This document shows, piece by piece, positions 1 through 7,341 of a stretch of 10,675 bases of DNA. Source of the stretch: Armatimonadota bacterium (GTDB lineage Bacteria > Sysuimicrobiota > Sysuimicrobiia > Sysuimicrobiales > Kaftiobacteriaceae). The notes beneath the pieces were generated by a model, which ran no database searches, was not told where the DNA came from, and was given only the letters and a program-made list of their open reading frames with translations. The stretch spans positions 1 through 10,675 of the forward strand of contig JAIBHM010000042.1 in the NCBI GenBank assembly GCA_020028535.1, given 5' to 3'. The first letter of the stretch is position 1, and every line of letters begins with the position of its first letter. The translations under genes were made by a program, and so were the position numbers.

Positions 1-275
<275 letters not shown>

Positions 276-279
<4 letters not shown>

Positions 280-947
280 GCGGCTGCGGCCCCGTCTTCC
301 CAGCGGACTTCTTCCACTCCTTCCACATCCCCCAGCGCAACCAGAATCTCGTCGCGGCTGACCCGCGCGGGAATCCGGGCGGCCAGGGCGAGGACCACCT
401 TGTTGTCCACGCGCGCGGAAAGATCCACATGCTCGATGTTCACGCCGAACGCGCCCAGCACCGTGCCGATCCGGCCCAACTGTCCGGGGCGATCTGCCAT
501 CACCATGACCACGTGGCCCATCCCGCGGCGGGGGATGCGCATCTCAAACCACTTCAGCAGGGTGAGGACGCCCATCACAATCAACGTCGTGGCGATCGCG
601 CCGAAGTAATACCCGACGCCCGCGGCTGTGCCGATTGCGGCCACCGTCCACAGGCTGGCCGCCGTGGTGAGCCCCTGCACGCTTCCGCTGGTCCGGAAGA
701 TGGTGCCGGCCCCGAGAAACCCGATGCCGACGACGATGTTGCTCGCCACCCGGGCGGGATCGGCGCCCGATCCGAAGAAGCCCACGGCGGAGATGAGGGT
801 GAATAAGGCCGCGCCGACCGCGACGAGGATGTGCGTGCGAAAGCCGGCCGGCTTTTCCGCGCTCTCGCGCTGCCAGCCGATCACACCACCGAGCGCCATG
901 GCCATGAGCAGACGCAATCCCGCCTCCCACCATGCCGTGGGGCTCAT
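276..947 (-). CDS. MgtC/SapB-family membrane protein with C-terminal ACT-like domain
   Basis: This 223-residue protein starts at ATG 947, whose first bases overlap the ispG stop (ATGA at 947-944). The N-terminal about 135 residues are a multi-pass membrane domain with MgtC/SapB hallmarks: GWQRE at 24-28, KPAGFRTHILVAVGAALFT at 32-50, NIVVGIGFLGAGTIFR at 70-85 and QGLTTAASLWTVAAIG at 91-106. After the last membrane segment and a basic IPRRG stretch, residues about 145-216 form a soluble domain with the ADRPGQLGRIGTVLGAFGVNI pattern of an ACT regulatory fold (151-171). In the family, MgtC of Salmonella affects Mg2+ and phosphate homeostasis and F-ATPase activity, while many homologues have no assigned role. 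I would not call this an Mg2+ transporter. Its place downstream of ispG suggests a general envelope or ion-homeostasis job, which is inference. Confidence 0.93.
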
Positions 948-2047
948 CCCGTGGCGGCCTTCTCGCTCGCCAGTTGCTCGACCTGCTCCATCAACGCGTC
1001 GACCAGCCGGGATTCCGGCAGGCTGGCGATGATCTTCCCGTTCTTAAACAGCAGCCCCATGCCGCGGCCGCAGGCGATCCCCAAATCCGCCATGCGCGCC
1101 TCGCCGGGGCCGTTCACCGCGCAGCCCATCACCGCCACTTTCACCGGCGCGTCGATGCGCGCCAGCCGCCGCTCGACTTCCTGCGCGATGGCAATGATGT
1201 CCACTTCGGCGCGCCCGCACGAGGGGCAGGCGACGAGCTGCACGCCGCGGGTGCGCAGGCCGAGGCTCTTCAAGATCTCGAATCCCACTTTGACCTCTTC
1301 GACCGGATCCGCGGCCAGCGACACACGGATCGTATCGCCGATGCCTCGGGCCAGGATGGCGCCGATGCCGGTGGCCGACTTGATCCCGCCCGTCCAGGCC
1401 GTCCCGGATTCGGTGATGCCGACATGCAGAGGGTAGTCCACGCGCTCGCTGATCATCGTGTACGCATCCACCGCCATGGGCACGTCGGAGGCCTTGACCG
1501 AGATCACGATGTCGTGGAAGTCCAGATCCTGCAAGACCTTGACGTCCTCGAGCGCGCTGTCCACCAGCGCTTCAGCACAGGGTTGTCCGAATTTCCGCAG
1601 GGTGGCCTTGCTGAGCGAGCCGATGTTGGCGCCAATGCGGATCGGCACGCCTTGCCTTTTCGCCGCCTCCGCCACGGTCCGCGTGCGGGCGCGGCTGCCG
1701 ATGTTGCCGGGGTTGATGCGCAGCTTGTCCACGCCGGCCTCGAGCGCGGCGAGCGCCAAGCGGTGGTCGAAGTGGATGTCGGCGACGATGGGAAGCGGGC
1801 TGCGCGGCTTGATCCCGCCCAGCGCCTCGGCCGCCGCCTGATCGGGAACCGCCAGCCGGACGATCTCGCAGCCTTCGGCGGCCAGCTGGTAGATCTGGAC
1901 GAGCGTGCCCTCGATGTCCCGCGTGTCGGTGATCGTCATCGACTGCACGGAGACAGGGGCTCCGCCGCCGATCTCGACCTTTCCGACGCGGACCTTCCGT
2001 GTTCGCGAACGGTGCGAACCTGCAGCGAGAACTGCTGTGCCGCTCAT
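944..2047 (-). CDS. ispG: 4-hydroxy-3-methylbut-2-en-1-yl diphosphate synthase (flavodoxin)
   Basis: IspG (GcpE) is the iron-sulfur enzyme of the MEP pathway that reductively converts methylerythritol cyclodiphosphate to HMBPP in the cytosol. The 367-residue protein has the usual short bacterial length without the plant-type insert. The N-terminal TIM-barrel part carries VSVQSMTITDTRD (32-44), ADIHFD (89-94) and LRINPGNIG (109-117). The C-terminal part has the cluster ligands C274 and C277 (ACPSCGR), C309 (MGCAVNGPGEA) and E316. These match E. coli C270, C273, C305 and E312 with a constant offset of four. The ATG at 2047 lies 6 nt after the rseP stop, and the stop overlaps the mgtC start by 4 nt. 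It is the second MEP enzyme in this operon, together with dxr. The dxr-rseP-ispG order is common in Clostridia. Confidence 0.98.
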   Translation of the reverse strand: MSGTAVLAAGSHRSRTRKVRVGKVEIGGGAPVSVQSMTITDTRDIEGTLVQIYQLAAEGCEIVRLAVPDQAAAEALGGIKPRSPLPIVADIHFDHRLALAALEAGVDKLRINPGNIGSRARTRTVAEAAKRQGVPIRIGANIGSLSKATLRKFGQPCAEALVDSALEDVKVLQDLDFHDIVISVKASDVPMAVDAYTMISERVDYPLHVGITESGTAWTGGIKSATGIGAILARGIGDTIRVSLAADPVEEVKVGFEILKSLGLRTRGVQLVACPSCGRAEVDIIAIAQEVERRLARIDAPVKVAVMGCAVNGPGEARMADLGIACGRGMGLLFKNGKIIASLPESRLVDALMEQVEQLASEKAATG

Positions 2048-2053
2048 GGCGCC

Positions 2054-3076
2054 CTAACGCCTGAAGAGGTCAAACACAGTCAATCGTATCAACAGGAGCA
2101 TCAGCAACGCAAACCCGACCAAATGGATATAGGCCTCGCGCCGCGCGTCGACGGGGCGGCGGCGCAGCGCCTCCACCGCGAGGAACAGCAGGCGGCCTCC
2201 GTCCAACGCCGGGATGGGTAGGAGATTGAAGACGCCAATCATGATGGAGAGGACCGCCGCGGTATAAATGAAGATCTCTGCGCCGGCCGCGCCGGCTTCT
2301 CCCAGGAACCGCACCGCGCCGATCGGGCCGGCGAGTTGCGTCAGCATCTTCCTCCCCTCGCGCAGCAATCCGCCGAGCGCGGAGAAGATGACCTTGACGG
2401 TCTCGACCTCAGTGCGGATGCTCCACGTCAGCGCCCGTCCAACACCCACGCGGATCGCCTCGGGCTTGAAGCCAATCAGCCCGATGTTGCGCGTCTGATC
2501 CCGCCGCGAGCGCACCATGACCTCAAAACGCCGCCCGTTCCGCTCCACCGTGAGCACGAGATCTTGATCGGGGCGCGCGTGGATCGTCTCGATCACATCG
2601 TCCCCGCTCTGTATCGACCGGCCGTCGATAGCCACGATCGCGTCCCCGCGCCGCAGCCCGGCCTGCTCGGCGGGCCAACCCGGCACCAGGTAGCCGATGC
2701 GGTTGGTCGCTCCCACCCCAACGGTCAGGGCGATGGTCATCAACAGCACGAGCGAGAGTGCAAGGTTCATCGCCGGTCCGGCCACGACCACGGCCATGCG
2801 CTGCCATACCGACTTCGTACGGAAGCTGCCCGGGCCGCCCGCGTTGTCGAGGTCCTCGCCGGCCATCCGGACATACCCGCCGAACGGGATGATATTCAGA
2901 GAGTAATGGGTCTCGCCCCGCTGGAATCCAAAGAGTTTGGGCCCGAACCCAAGCGCAAAGGCGTAGACCGTGATCCCCACTCGCTTGGCCACCAGGAAGT
3001 GGCCCAGCTCATGGACCATGATCATGATCCCGAAGGCGATGACTGCTGCGATGATATACGGCGCGTTCGGCGGCAT
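2054..3076 (-). CDS. rseP: RIP metalloprotease RseP/RasP (site-2 protease), single PDZ
   Basis: This is a membrane-embedded zinc protease that cleaves anti-sigma factors and leftover signal peptides inside the bilayer. The protein has 340 residues, the short one-PDZ form seen in Gram-positives, rather than the two-PDZ form of E. coli (450 residues). TM1 contains the zinc motif HELGH at 22-26, with catalytic E23. Conserved PFGGYVRMAGED lies at 64-75. A membrane segment at about 92-122 precedes one PDZ domain, about 125-200, with the GWPAEQAGLRRGDAIVAIDG core. The second active-site motif NLLPIPALDGG is at 284-294, with D292 as the third zinc ligand. A last hydrophobic segment ends near the C-terminus. 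The ATG at 3076 follows the dxr stop after 3 nt. A recognised anti-sigma substrate is not in the window. Confidence 0.97.
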   Translation of the reverse strand: MPPNAPYIIAAVIAFGIMIMVHELGHFLVAKRVGITVYAFALGFGPKLFGFQRGETHYSLNIIPFGGYVRMAGEDLDNAGGPGSFRTKSVWQRMAVVVAGPAMNLALSLVLLMTIALTVGVGATNRIGYLVPGWPAEQAGLRRGDAIVAIDGRSIQSGDDVIETIHARPDQDLVLTVERNGRRFEVMVRSRRDQTRNIGLIGFKPEAIRVGVGRALTWSIRTEVETVKVIFSALGGLLREGRKMLTQLAGPIGAVRFLGEAGAAGAEIFIYTAAVLSIMIGVFNLLPIPALDGGRLLFLAVEALRRRPVDARREAYIHLVGFALLMLLLIRLTVFDLFRR

Positions 3077-3079
3077 TCG

Positions 3080-4222
3080 TTATCTCAGGGCCAGCAGTGC
3101 CTGTTCACGTGCCCAGGCATCCGCGGCCAGGACCTCCTCCAGGGATGGCTCGGAGACGGGCCGGTGCGCGTCCATGGTAGCCTCGACCGCCCGCGCGATC
3201 CCCGTGAACCGGATGCTGCCTGCGAGGAACCGCTCGACGCCGACCTCGTTACTGGCATTCAGCACGGCCGGCATCGTGCCGCCCTCGCGCAGCGCATCGT
3301 AAGCCAGTCCCAGGCAAGGATACCGCGCCGGGTCCGGCCGTTCAAACGTCAATTGCAGCCGATCCCATTCCACGACCGGCGACGGCAAGGGCAGACGGCG
3401 CGGCGCGGTCAGCGCGTAGGCGATCACCATCCGCATGTCGGGCGGGGCCAGCTGCGCTTTGACGCTGCCGTCCACGAACTCCACGAGCGAGTGCACGATG
3501 CTCTGCGGATGGATCACCACGTCGATCTGCTCGCCGGCCAGGCCGAAGAGCCAGTGCGCCTCGATGACCTCAAAGCCCTTGTTCATCAGGGTGGCCGAGT
3601 CCACAGTGATCTTCTCCCCCATGTTCCAGGTGGGATGCGCCAGCGCCTCGTCGCGGCCCACCTGGTCGAGGGTCGCGATGGGCCGCCGCAGGAATGGCCC
3701 GCCCGATCCCGTCAGCAAGACCCTGCGTACGCTCTCGAGCGATTCTCCGCGCAGGCACTGCGCGATCGCGGCGTGCTCGCTGTCCACCGGGAGCAGCATC
3801 TTCCGGCGGCGCGCCGCCTCCCGAGTGACGAGCGCCCCGCCGGCCACGAGCGTCTCCTTGTTGGCAAGGGCCACATCGCGGCCGGCGCGCAGCGCCTGAA
3901 GGGTCGGAAGTAATCCGGCGATGCCGACGACCGCGACCAGGACGATGTCGGCTTCGACCTGTGTGGCGAGGCGCGTGAGCGCCTCGCGTCCTGTAAAGAC
4001 GACCGTTCCTTGCGGTACGCGCGAACGCACTAGTGCAGCGCTCTGCTCCTCAACCAGCGCAATGGCTTTGGGCCGATATTGCAGCGCCTGGCCGACGAGC
4101 GCGTCGGCGTCCCGCCGCGCGCCCAGGCCCACCACCTCGATCTCATCCGCCAGCGCATCCACGACCTCGAGCGCCTGGCGGCCGATGCTGCCGGTGGACC
4201 CGAGGACGACGAGACGTTTCAT
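3080..4222 (-). CDS. dxr: 1-deoxy-D-xylulose-5-phosphate reductoisomerase
   Basis: Dxr (IspC) converts DXP to MEP with NADPH and a divalent metal, the first committed step of the non-mevalonate isoprenoid pathway and the fosmidomycin target. The 380-residue product has the NADPH-binding GSTGSIG at 8-14, LANKET at 119-124, and metal ligands D147, E149 and E218. These match E. coli D150, E152 and E231. The flexible active-site loop HPTWNMG begins at H196, and DSATLMNKG at 208-216 is intact. I chose the ATG at 4222 because it overlaps the cdsA stop as ATGA. A GTG at 4237 would add five residues (MGRER) but would lie inside cdsA and extends past the usual start, just ahead of the Rossmann strand. 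AGGG lies 6 nt upstream of the ATG. The stop is 3 nt before rseP. Confidence 0.98.
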   Translation of the reverse strand: MKRLVVLGSTGSIGRQALEVVDALADEIEVVGLGARRDADALVGQALQYRPKAIALVEEQSAALVRSRVPQGTVVFTGREALTRLATQVEADIVLVAVVGIAGLLPTLQALRAGRDVALANKETLVAGGALVTREAARRRKMLLPVDSEHAAIAQCLRGESLESVRRVLLTGSGGPFLRRPIATLDQVGRDEALAHPTWNMGEKITVDSATLMNKGFEVIEAHWLFGLAGEQIDVVIHPQSIVHSLVEFVDGSVKAQLAPPDMRMVIAYALTAPRRLPLPSPVVEWDRLQLTFERPDPARYPCLGLAYDALREGGTMPAVLNASNEVGVERFLAGSIRFTGIARAVEATMDAHRPVSEPSLEEVLAADAWAREQALLALR

Positions 4223-5052
4223 CCGTTCCCTGCCCACGTCCGCATCAGCATATACGCAATCGGCGCGGCAACGAGGATTCCATCAAACCGATCGAGGATG
4301 CCGCCGTGGCCGGGCAGCAACGTTCCGGAATCCTTCAAGCCTGCCTTGCGTTTCATCGCCGACTCGAACAAATCTCCAATCTGCGAGGCAACCGTCGTCA
4401 GGGCTCCGAACAGCGCGCCCTGGCCCGGTGGCATCTGGAGCAGGGCCGCTACCGCGGCTCCCACGATCGCTCCTGCCACAAGGCCGGCCGCCGCGCCTTC
4501 CCAGCTCTTCCCGGGACTGATCCGCACAGCGAGCTTGTGCCGTCCCGCTGCCAGTCCCACAAAATACGCAGCCGTATCGTTCGCCCAAATCACCAGCAGG
4601 AACGCGAGAAGAGACCATGCGCCATACTCCAGCCTCCATCGCGCCAGAATGCTCGTGGGGACCCCAAGGTAAAACGCGCCGAGGGCAATCGCCGCCGCGG
4701 TCCGGTATCCGCGCCGTGGGTCGTCGCCGCGAAGCAGGAAACCCGCTCCGGCGAAGATGATCGCCAGCGCCCAAAACGCCAACAGAATCGGCAGCAGAAC
4801 CTCGTCGCCCCAGTACAACACGGCAAACAGGCCTGCGAGTTGCACCGCGACAATGCTGCGAAGCAGCCTGCCGAGTGCGTGGAGCCGGACGAACTCAGCC
4901 CATCCAAGTGCCGCGACGGCGGCGGTAAGCACGGCCCACCACACTTCCCCGGCCCAGAGCGCCAGCATCACGAGGGGGATGCCAACCACCGCGGTCAGCA
5001 CACGCGGCCGCAGCGACGACCGGTCGAGCCGCTCGGCGAACTCTTCGCGCAT
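4219..5052 (-). CDS. cdsA: Phosphatidate cytidylyltransferase (CDP-diglyceride synthase)
   Basis: CdsA condenses phosphatidic acid with CTP to give CDP-diacylglycerol, the precursor of membrane phospholipids. The 277-residue protein is largely hydrophobic with several membrane segments, for example about 18-35, 38-55, 67-80, 86-106, 118-135, 145-168 and 186-205. The family signature near the C-terminus is complete: S231, K234-R235, K240-D241, H249-G-G251 and D254-R-F-D257, in the order S-x2-KR-x4-KD-x7-HGG-x2-DRFD. WANDTAAYFVG at 156-166 is also typical. The ATG at 5052 shares one base with the uppS stop (TGATG at 5054-5050), with GAGGG 6 nt upstream, so coupling is likely. The stop overlaps the dxr start by 4 nt. 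The position between uppS and dxr is the standard one in Bacillota. Confidence 0.97.
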   Translation of the reverse strand: MREEFAERLDRSSLRPRVLTAVVGIPLVMLALWAGEVWWAVLTAAVAALGWAEFVRLHALGRLLRSIVAVQLAGLFAVLYWGDEVLLPILLAFWALAIIFAGAGFLLRGDDPRRGYRTAAAIALGAFYLGVPTSILARWRLEYGAWSLLAFLLVIWANDTAAYFVGLAAGRHKLAVRISPGKSWEGAAAGLVAGAIVGAAVAALLQMPPGQGALFGALTTVASQIGDLFESAMKRKAGLKDSGTLLPGHGGILDRFDGILVAAPIAYMLMRTWAGNG

Positions 5053-5771
5053 CAGGTACCCTCGACGCCGCCGAAGCGTCGGCGGCGCTGCTGATAGTCC
5101 CCGATCGCCTCCATCAGATGCTCGCGGTCGAAGTCCGGCCAGAAGATGTTGGTGAAATACAACTCAGTGTACGCGATCTGCCAGAGGAGGAAGTTGCTGA
5201 CGCGGTGCTCGCCGCCGGTGCGGATCAGCAGATCGGGATCAGGCAGCCCCGCGGTATACAGATGGCGGCCGAGGAGCTCTTCGGTGATCTCCTTCGAGGG
5301 CAGCCGTCCCTCCGCCGCTTCGGCAGCCACGCGCTGCACAGCGGAGACGATCTCCGCCCGGCCGCCGTAATTGTATGCAACGTTGAGGATGAAGTCGCGG
5401 TTGGACCGGGTCAGCTCGACCACCTGCCCCACGTCGTGGCGTGCCTCGGCGTCGAGCGTGGTGAGATCTCCACTGACACGGAGCTGCACCCCCCCCTGAA
5501 TCAGTTCGGCAGCCTCGTCGCGGACTGCGTCGGCCAGCAGCTCCATCAACGCCTGCACCTCGTCGGCCGGGCGCCGCCAGTTCTCCGTGGAAAATGCAAA
5601 CAGGGAGAGCACACGCACGCCGAACTCCCTGCAGGCGCGCAGCGTCCGGCGGGCCGCCTCCACGCCGGCCCGGTGGCCTGCGGCACGCGGCAGCGATCGG
5701 GCCTCCGCCCACCGGCCGTTGCCGTCCATAATGATCGCAATATGTGAGGGGATGCGCCCGGGATCGAGCAC
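5052..5771 (-). CDS. uppS: (2Z,6E)-polyprenyl diphosphate synthase (undecaprenyl diphosphate synthase)
   Basis: UppS adds eight cis-isoprene units from IPP to farnesyl diphosphate, making the C55 lipid that carries cell-wall precursors. The 239-residue length is normal. Conserved regions appear in order: MDGNGRWA at 15-22 with catalytic D16, GHR at 32-34, FAFSTENW at 58-65, NYGGRAE at 134-140 and the C-terminal DPDLLIRTGGEHRVSNFLLW at 178-197. The last block has RTGGE-x-R-x-SNF, the family signature that binds IPP and magnesium. The start is a GTG at 5771 in a MLDPGRIPSHIAIIMDGNG context; no ATG gives a full domain and the ribosome site is weak. It starts 10 nt after the PASTA gene and shares one base with cdsA. 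Eight consecutive G on the coding strand (5496-5489) lie inside the gene without breaking the frame. Confidence 0.97.
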   Translation of the reverse strand: MLDPGRIPSHIAIIMDGNGRWAEARSLPRAAGHRAGVEAARRTLRACREFGVRVLSLFAFSTENWRRPADEVQALMELLADAVRDEAAELIQGGVQLRVSGDLTTLDAEARHDVGQVVELTRSNRDFILNVAYNYGGRAEIVSAVQRVAAEAAEGRLPSKEITEELLGRHLYTAGLPDPDLLIRTGGEHRVSNFLLWQIAYTELYFTNIFWPDFDREHLMEAIGDYQQRRRRFGGVEGT

Positions 5772-5781
5772 AGGATCGCGG

Positions 5782-5988
5782 CTACCCGGCCTCGCGCGGG
5801 ACGTAGCGCTCGCGCGTGACGACCAGGTCCACGTGGCTGCTTTCGCGGCGGACTCGCACGACCCGCAGCGGGCCGGCCAGTTCGACCGGAGCCGGAGGCC
5901 GCGTCTCTGTCACGGATCGCACAGCGAAGCCCGCCTCTTCCAGACGGGCCCGCGCCTCTTCGAGTTCCAACCCGGTGACGTCGACCAC
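5782..5988 (-). CDS. Small single-PASTA-domain protein of unknown function
   Basis: This 68-residue ORF starts with a GTG 3 nt after the frr stop and ends 10 nt before uppS. Reading from the start it gives MVDVTGLELEEARARLEEAG at 1-20, then a second half ending in VDLVVTRERYVPREAG. The VxDVTGLxLEEARxxLxxAGF opening, a central beta pattern and a terminal beta-strand (HVDLVVTRE) fit one PASTA domain (about 65 residues). PASTA domains usually sit in repeats outside the cell on PknB/PrkC-type kinases and PBP2x-like penicillin-binding proteins, where they sense muropeptides or lipid II. Here there is no signal peptide, no membrane segment and no kinase, so the protein appears cytosolic. The third base of codons is GC-rich like its neighbours, and its packing in the operon supports a real gene. 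I do not assign a function. Confidence 0.75.
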   Translation of the reverse strand: MVDVTGLELEEARARLEEAGFAVRSVTETRPPAPVELAGPLRVVRVRRESSHVDLVVTRERYVPREAG

Positions 5989-5991
5989 GGC

Positions 5992-6549
5992 CTAGACTTC
6001 CATGATCTCTTTGTCTTTGGCGGACAGCAGCGCGTCGATGTCGGCGATGGCCTTATCGGTGAGTTTTTGCAGTTCTTCCAACCCCCGCTTGCTGTCGTCC
6101 TCGGAGATCTCGCCCGCCTCCTCGAGTTCCTCGATCATCTCCTTGGCCTCGCGGCGGATGTTGCGGATGGCGACGCGGCCTTCCTCCGCGTGGCGGTGGG
6201 CCACTTTGACCAATTCCTTGCGCCGCTCTTCTGTGAGGGACGGGATGGGCACCCGCACGTGAGTCCCATCGGAGGATGGAACCAGACCGAGCTCGCTCTT
6301 CAGGATCGCGCGCTCCACGTCCTTGACGAACTTCTTGTCCCAGGGGGCAATGACGAGCAGCCGGGGCTCCGGCACCGTCACGGTGGCAAGCTGCGTGACC
6401 GGCGTGGGCGTGCCGTAGTAATCGACCCGAATCTGCTCCAGGAGCGCAGGGCTCGCACGGCCGGTGCGAATCGAGGAGAACTCGTGCCGGGTGGCATCGA
6501 TGGCTTTCTGGAAGCGGCTCTTTGCGTCCGCGATGACGTCGTGGATCAC
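5992..6549 (-). CDS. frr: Ribosome recycling factor
   Basis: RRF acts with EF-G to split the post-termination ribosome complex. The 185-residue length is exactly that of the family. Domain I is a three-helix bundle: residues 1-30 include the SSIRTGRASPALL motif (25-37), and 104-185 hold two long helices with IRNIRREAKE at 128-137, including the conserved R132. Domain II is the beta insert at about 31-103, with YYGTPTPVTQLA at 44-55, VPEPRLLVIAPWD at 59-71 and SSDGTHVRVPIP at 92-103. The start is a GTG at 6549 (MIHDVIADAKSRF), which aligns with the usual RRF N-terminus; no in-frame ATG lies just upstream. The stop of a six-codon ORF from pyrH overlaps this GTG. The gap to pyrH is 13 nt and to the PASTA gene 3 nt. 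Confidence 0.98.
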   Translation of the reverse strand: MIHDVIADAKSRFQKAIDATRHEFSSIRTGRASPALLEQIRVDYYGTPTPVTQLATVTVPEPRLLVIAPWDKKFVKDVERAILKSELGLVPSSDGTHVRVPIPSLTEERRKELVKVAHRHAEEGRVAIRNIRREAKEMIEELEEAGEISEDDSKRGLEELQKLTDKAIADIDALLSAKDKEIMEV

Positions 6550-6566
6550 CGCACGCCGCCGATCAT
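6546..6566 (-). other. Six-codon mini-ORF linking pyrH stop to frr start
   Basis: The pyrH stop TGA (6565-6563) overlaps an ATG (6566-6564), forming ATGA. That ATG opens codons for M-I-G-G-V-R and then TGA at 6548-6546. This second stop overlaps the GTG start of frr (6549-6547), forming GTGA. Two stop/start overlaps in tandem could pass terminating ribosomes from pyrH to frr although the two genes do not themselves overlap. This is a geometric observation; the peptide is unlikely to matter in itself, and chance is possible in such short sequence. Confidence 0.3.
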
Positions 6567-7312
6567 CGCGCGCGCGAAGAGGCCGTCACCAGCGTCCCCA
6601 CTTCCTCCCCGAGCACCGCCCGCTTCACGTTCCCCGGCTCCGCCACATCGAACACCACGATGTCCATGTCGTTGTCCTTGCACAGCGCCACCGCGGTGGC
6701 ATCCATGACCTTGAGGTCCTGGTTCAGCACGTCCATGTACGCCAGCCGGCGGAACATCACCGCATCGGGATGGTGCTTCGGATCCTTGTCGTAGACGCCG
6801 CCGACCCCCTTCTTGGCCATGAGCAGCGCATCGGCTTCGATCTCGATGGCGCGCAGGGCCGCGGCGGTATCGGTCGTGAAGTATGGGCTCCCGGTCCCGC
6901 CCGCGAAGATGACCACGCGCCCCTTCTCAAGATGCCGCATCGCCCGGCGGCGAATGAAGGGTTCCGCGATCTGGTGCATCTCGATCGCGGTCTGCACGCG
7001 CGTGGTGAGGCCTTCCTTCTCCATCATGTCCTGCAGGGCCAGGGCGTTCACCGCGGTCGCCAGCATGCCCATGTGGTGGGCGGTCACCTCGTCGATGCCC
7101 AGGCGGGCGCTGACGTCGGCGCCGCGGATGATGTTGCCGCCTCCCACGACAATGGCCACCTGCACACCGTGGACGGTGACTGACTTGACCTCGTGGGCGA
7201 CCAGACGCAGCACATGCGCGTCGAGGCCCGACAGACCGTCGCCGGCCAGGGCCTCGCCGCTCAACTTCAACAGGATGCGCCGGTATTTTGGCGTTGGCGT
7301 TCCGGAGGAAAT
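6563..7312 (-). CDS. pyrH: UMP kinase (uridylate kinase), apparent ATT start
   Basis: PyrH phosphorylates UMP to UDP in the cytosol; it is a hexameric amino-acid-kinase-fold enzyme regulated by GTP and UTP. From the ATT at 7312 the product is 249 residues. Motifs in order: KYRRILLKLSGEALAGD at 9-25, VVGGGNIIRG at 55-64, DHMG-like AHHMGMLATAVNALAL at 78-93, FAGGTGSPYFTTDTAAALRA at 136-155, and ADALLMAKKGVGGVYDKDP (160-178). All of these are family-typical. The open frame extends upstream to a GTG at 7486, but that would overlap tsf by 145 nt with an arginine-rich, non-homologous tail. After the tsf stop no in-frame ATG, GTG or TTG precedes the beta-1 strand KYRRILLKLSG. The ATT lies 9 nt after GGAGGGAGGAGG (7333-7322). 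The start is therefore probably AUU; an ATG-to-ATT sequencing error is the alternative. Function is certain, start less so. Confidence 0.93.
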   Translation of the reverse strand: MSSGTPTPKYRRILLKLSGEALAGDGLSGLDAHVLRLVAHEVKSVTVHGVQVAIVVGGGNIIRGADVSARLGIDEVTAHHMGMLATAVNALALQDMMEKEGLTTRVQTAIEMHQIAEPFIRRRAMRHLEKGRVVIFAGGTGSPYFTTDTAAALRAIEIEADALLMAKKGVGGVYDKDPKHHPDAVMFRRLAYMDVLNQDLKVMDATAVALCKDNDMDIVVFDVAEPGNVKRAVLGEEVGTLVTASSRAR

Positions 7313-7321
7313 GGCCTTCCG

Positions 7322-7333
7322 CCTCCTCCCTCC
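7322..7333 (-). promoter_or_regulatory. Strong Shine-Dalgarno sequence for pyrH
   Basis: The minus strand carries GGAGGGAGGAGG in the 29-nt gap between the tsf stop (7344-7342) and the ATT at 7312. It contains two overlapping GGAGG-type cores, and the 3' core ends 9 nt before the ATT. A second weaker GGAAGG (7320-7315) lies 2 nt before the ATT. This site decides the start choice, because nothing else within range is a canonical start in the pyrH frame. Confidence 0.8.
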
Positions 7334-7341
7334 GGTCCGGG

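Noticed and set aside
932..2221. A 429-codon plus-strand open frame opposite ispG and the end of rseP
   Set aside because: It is an antisense shadow of ispG in GC-rich DNA; its translation is rich in Arg, Asp, His and Gly without any domain, and ispG on the other strand is certain.
2336..3913. A 525-codon plus-strand open frame opposite rseP and dxr
   Set aside because: It spans two certain minus-strand genes and their junction and has shadow-type composition (many His, Arg, Asp) with no recognisable motif.
3966..3987. Inverted repeat GCGAGGCG/CGCCTCGC with a 6-nt loop inside dxr
   Set aside because: It is a perfect 8-bp stem, but it falls in ordinary coding sequence (E-A-L-T-R-L-A), with no copy elsewhere that I noticed; chance in GC-rich DNA is likely.
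4223..4237. GTG at 4237 as dxr start
   Set aside because: It adds five residues inside cdsA; the ATG at 4222 makes the usual ATGA overlap and begins right before the Rossmann strand.
4033..5094. Plus-strand open frames opposite dxr, cdsA and uppS, and similar long ones at 5587-6708, 7288-8256 and 9061-9945
   Set aside because: Each mirrors conserved minus-strand genes. The lack of stop codons is explained by high G+C, and no start or ribosome site supports them.
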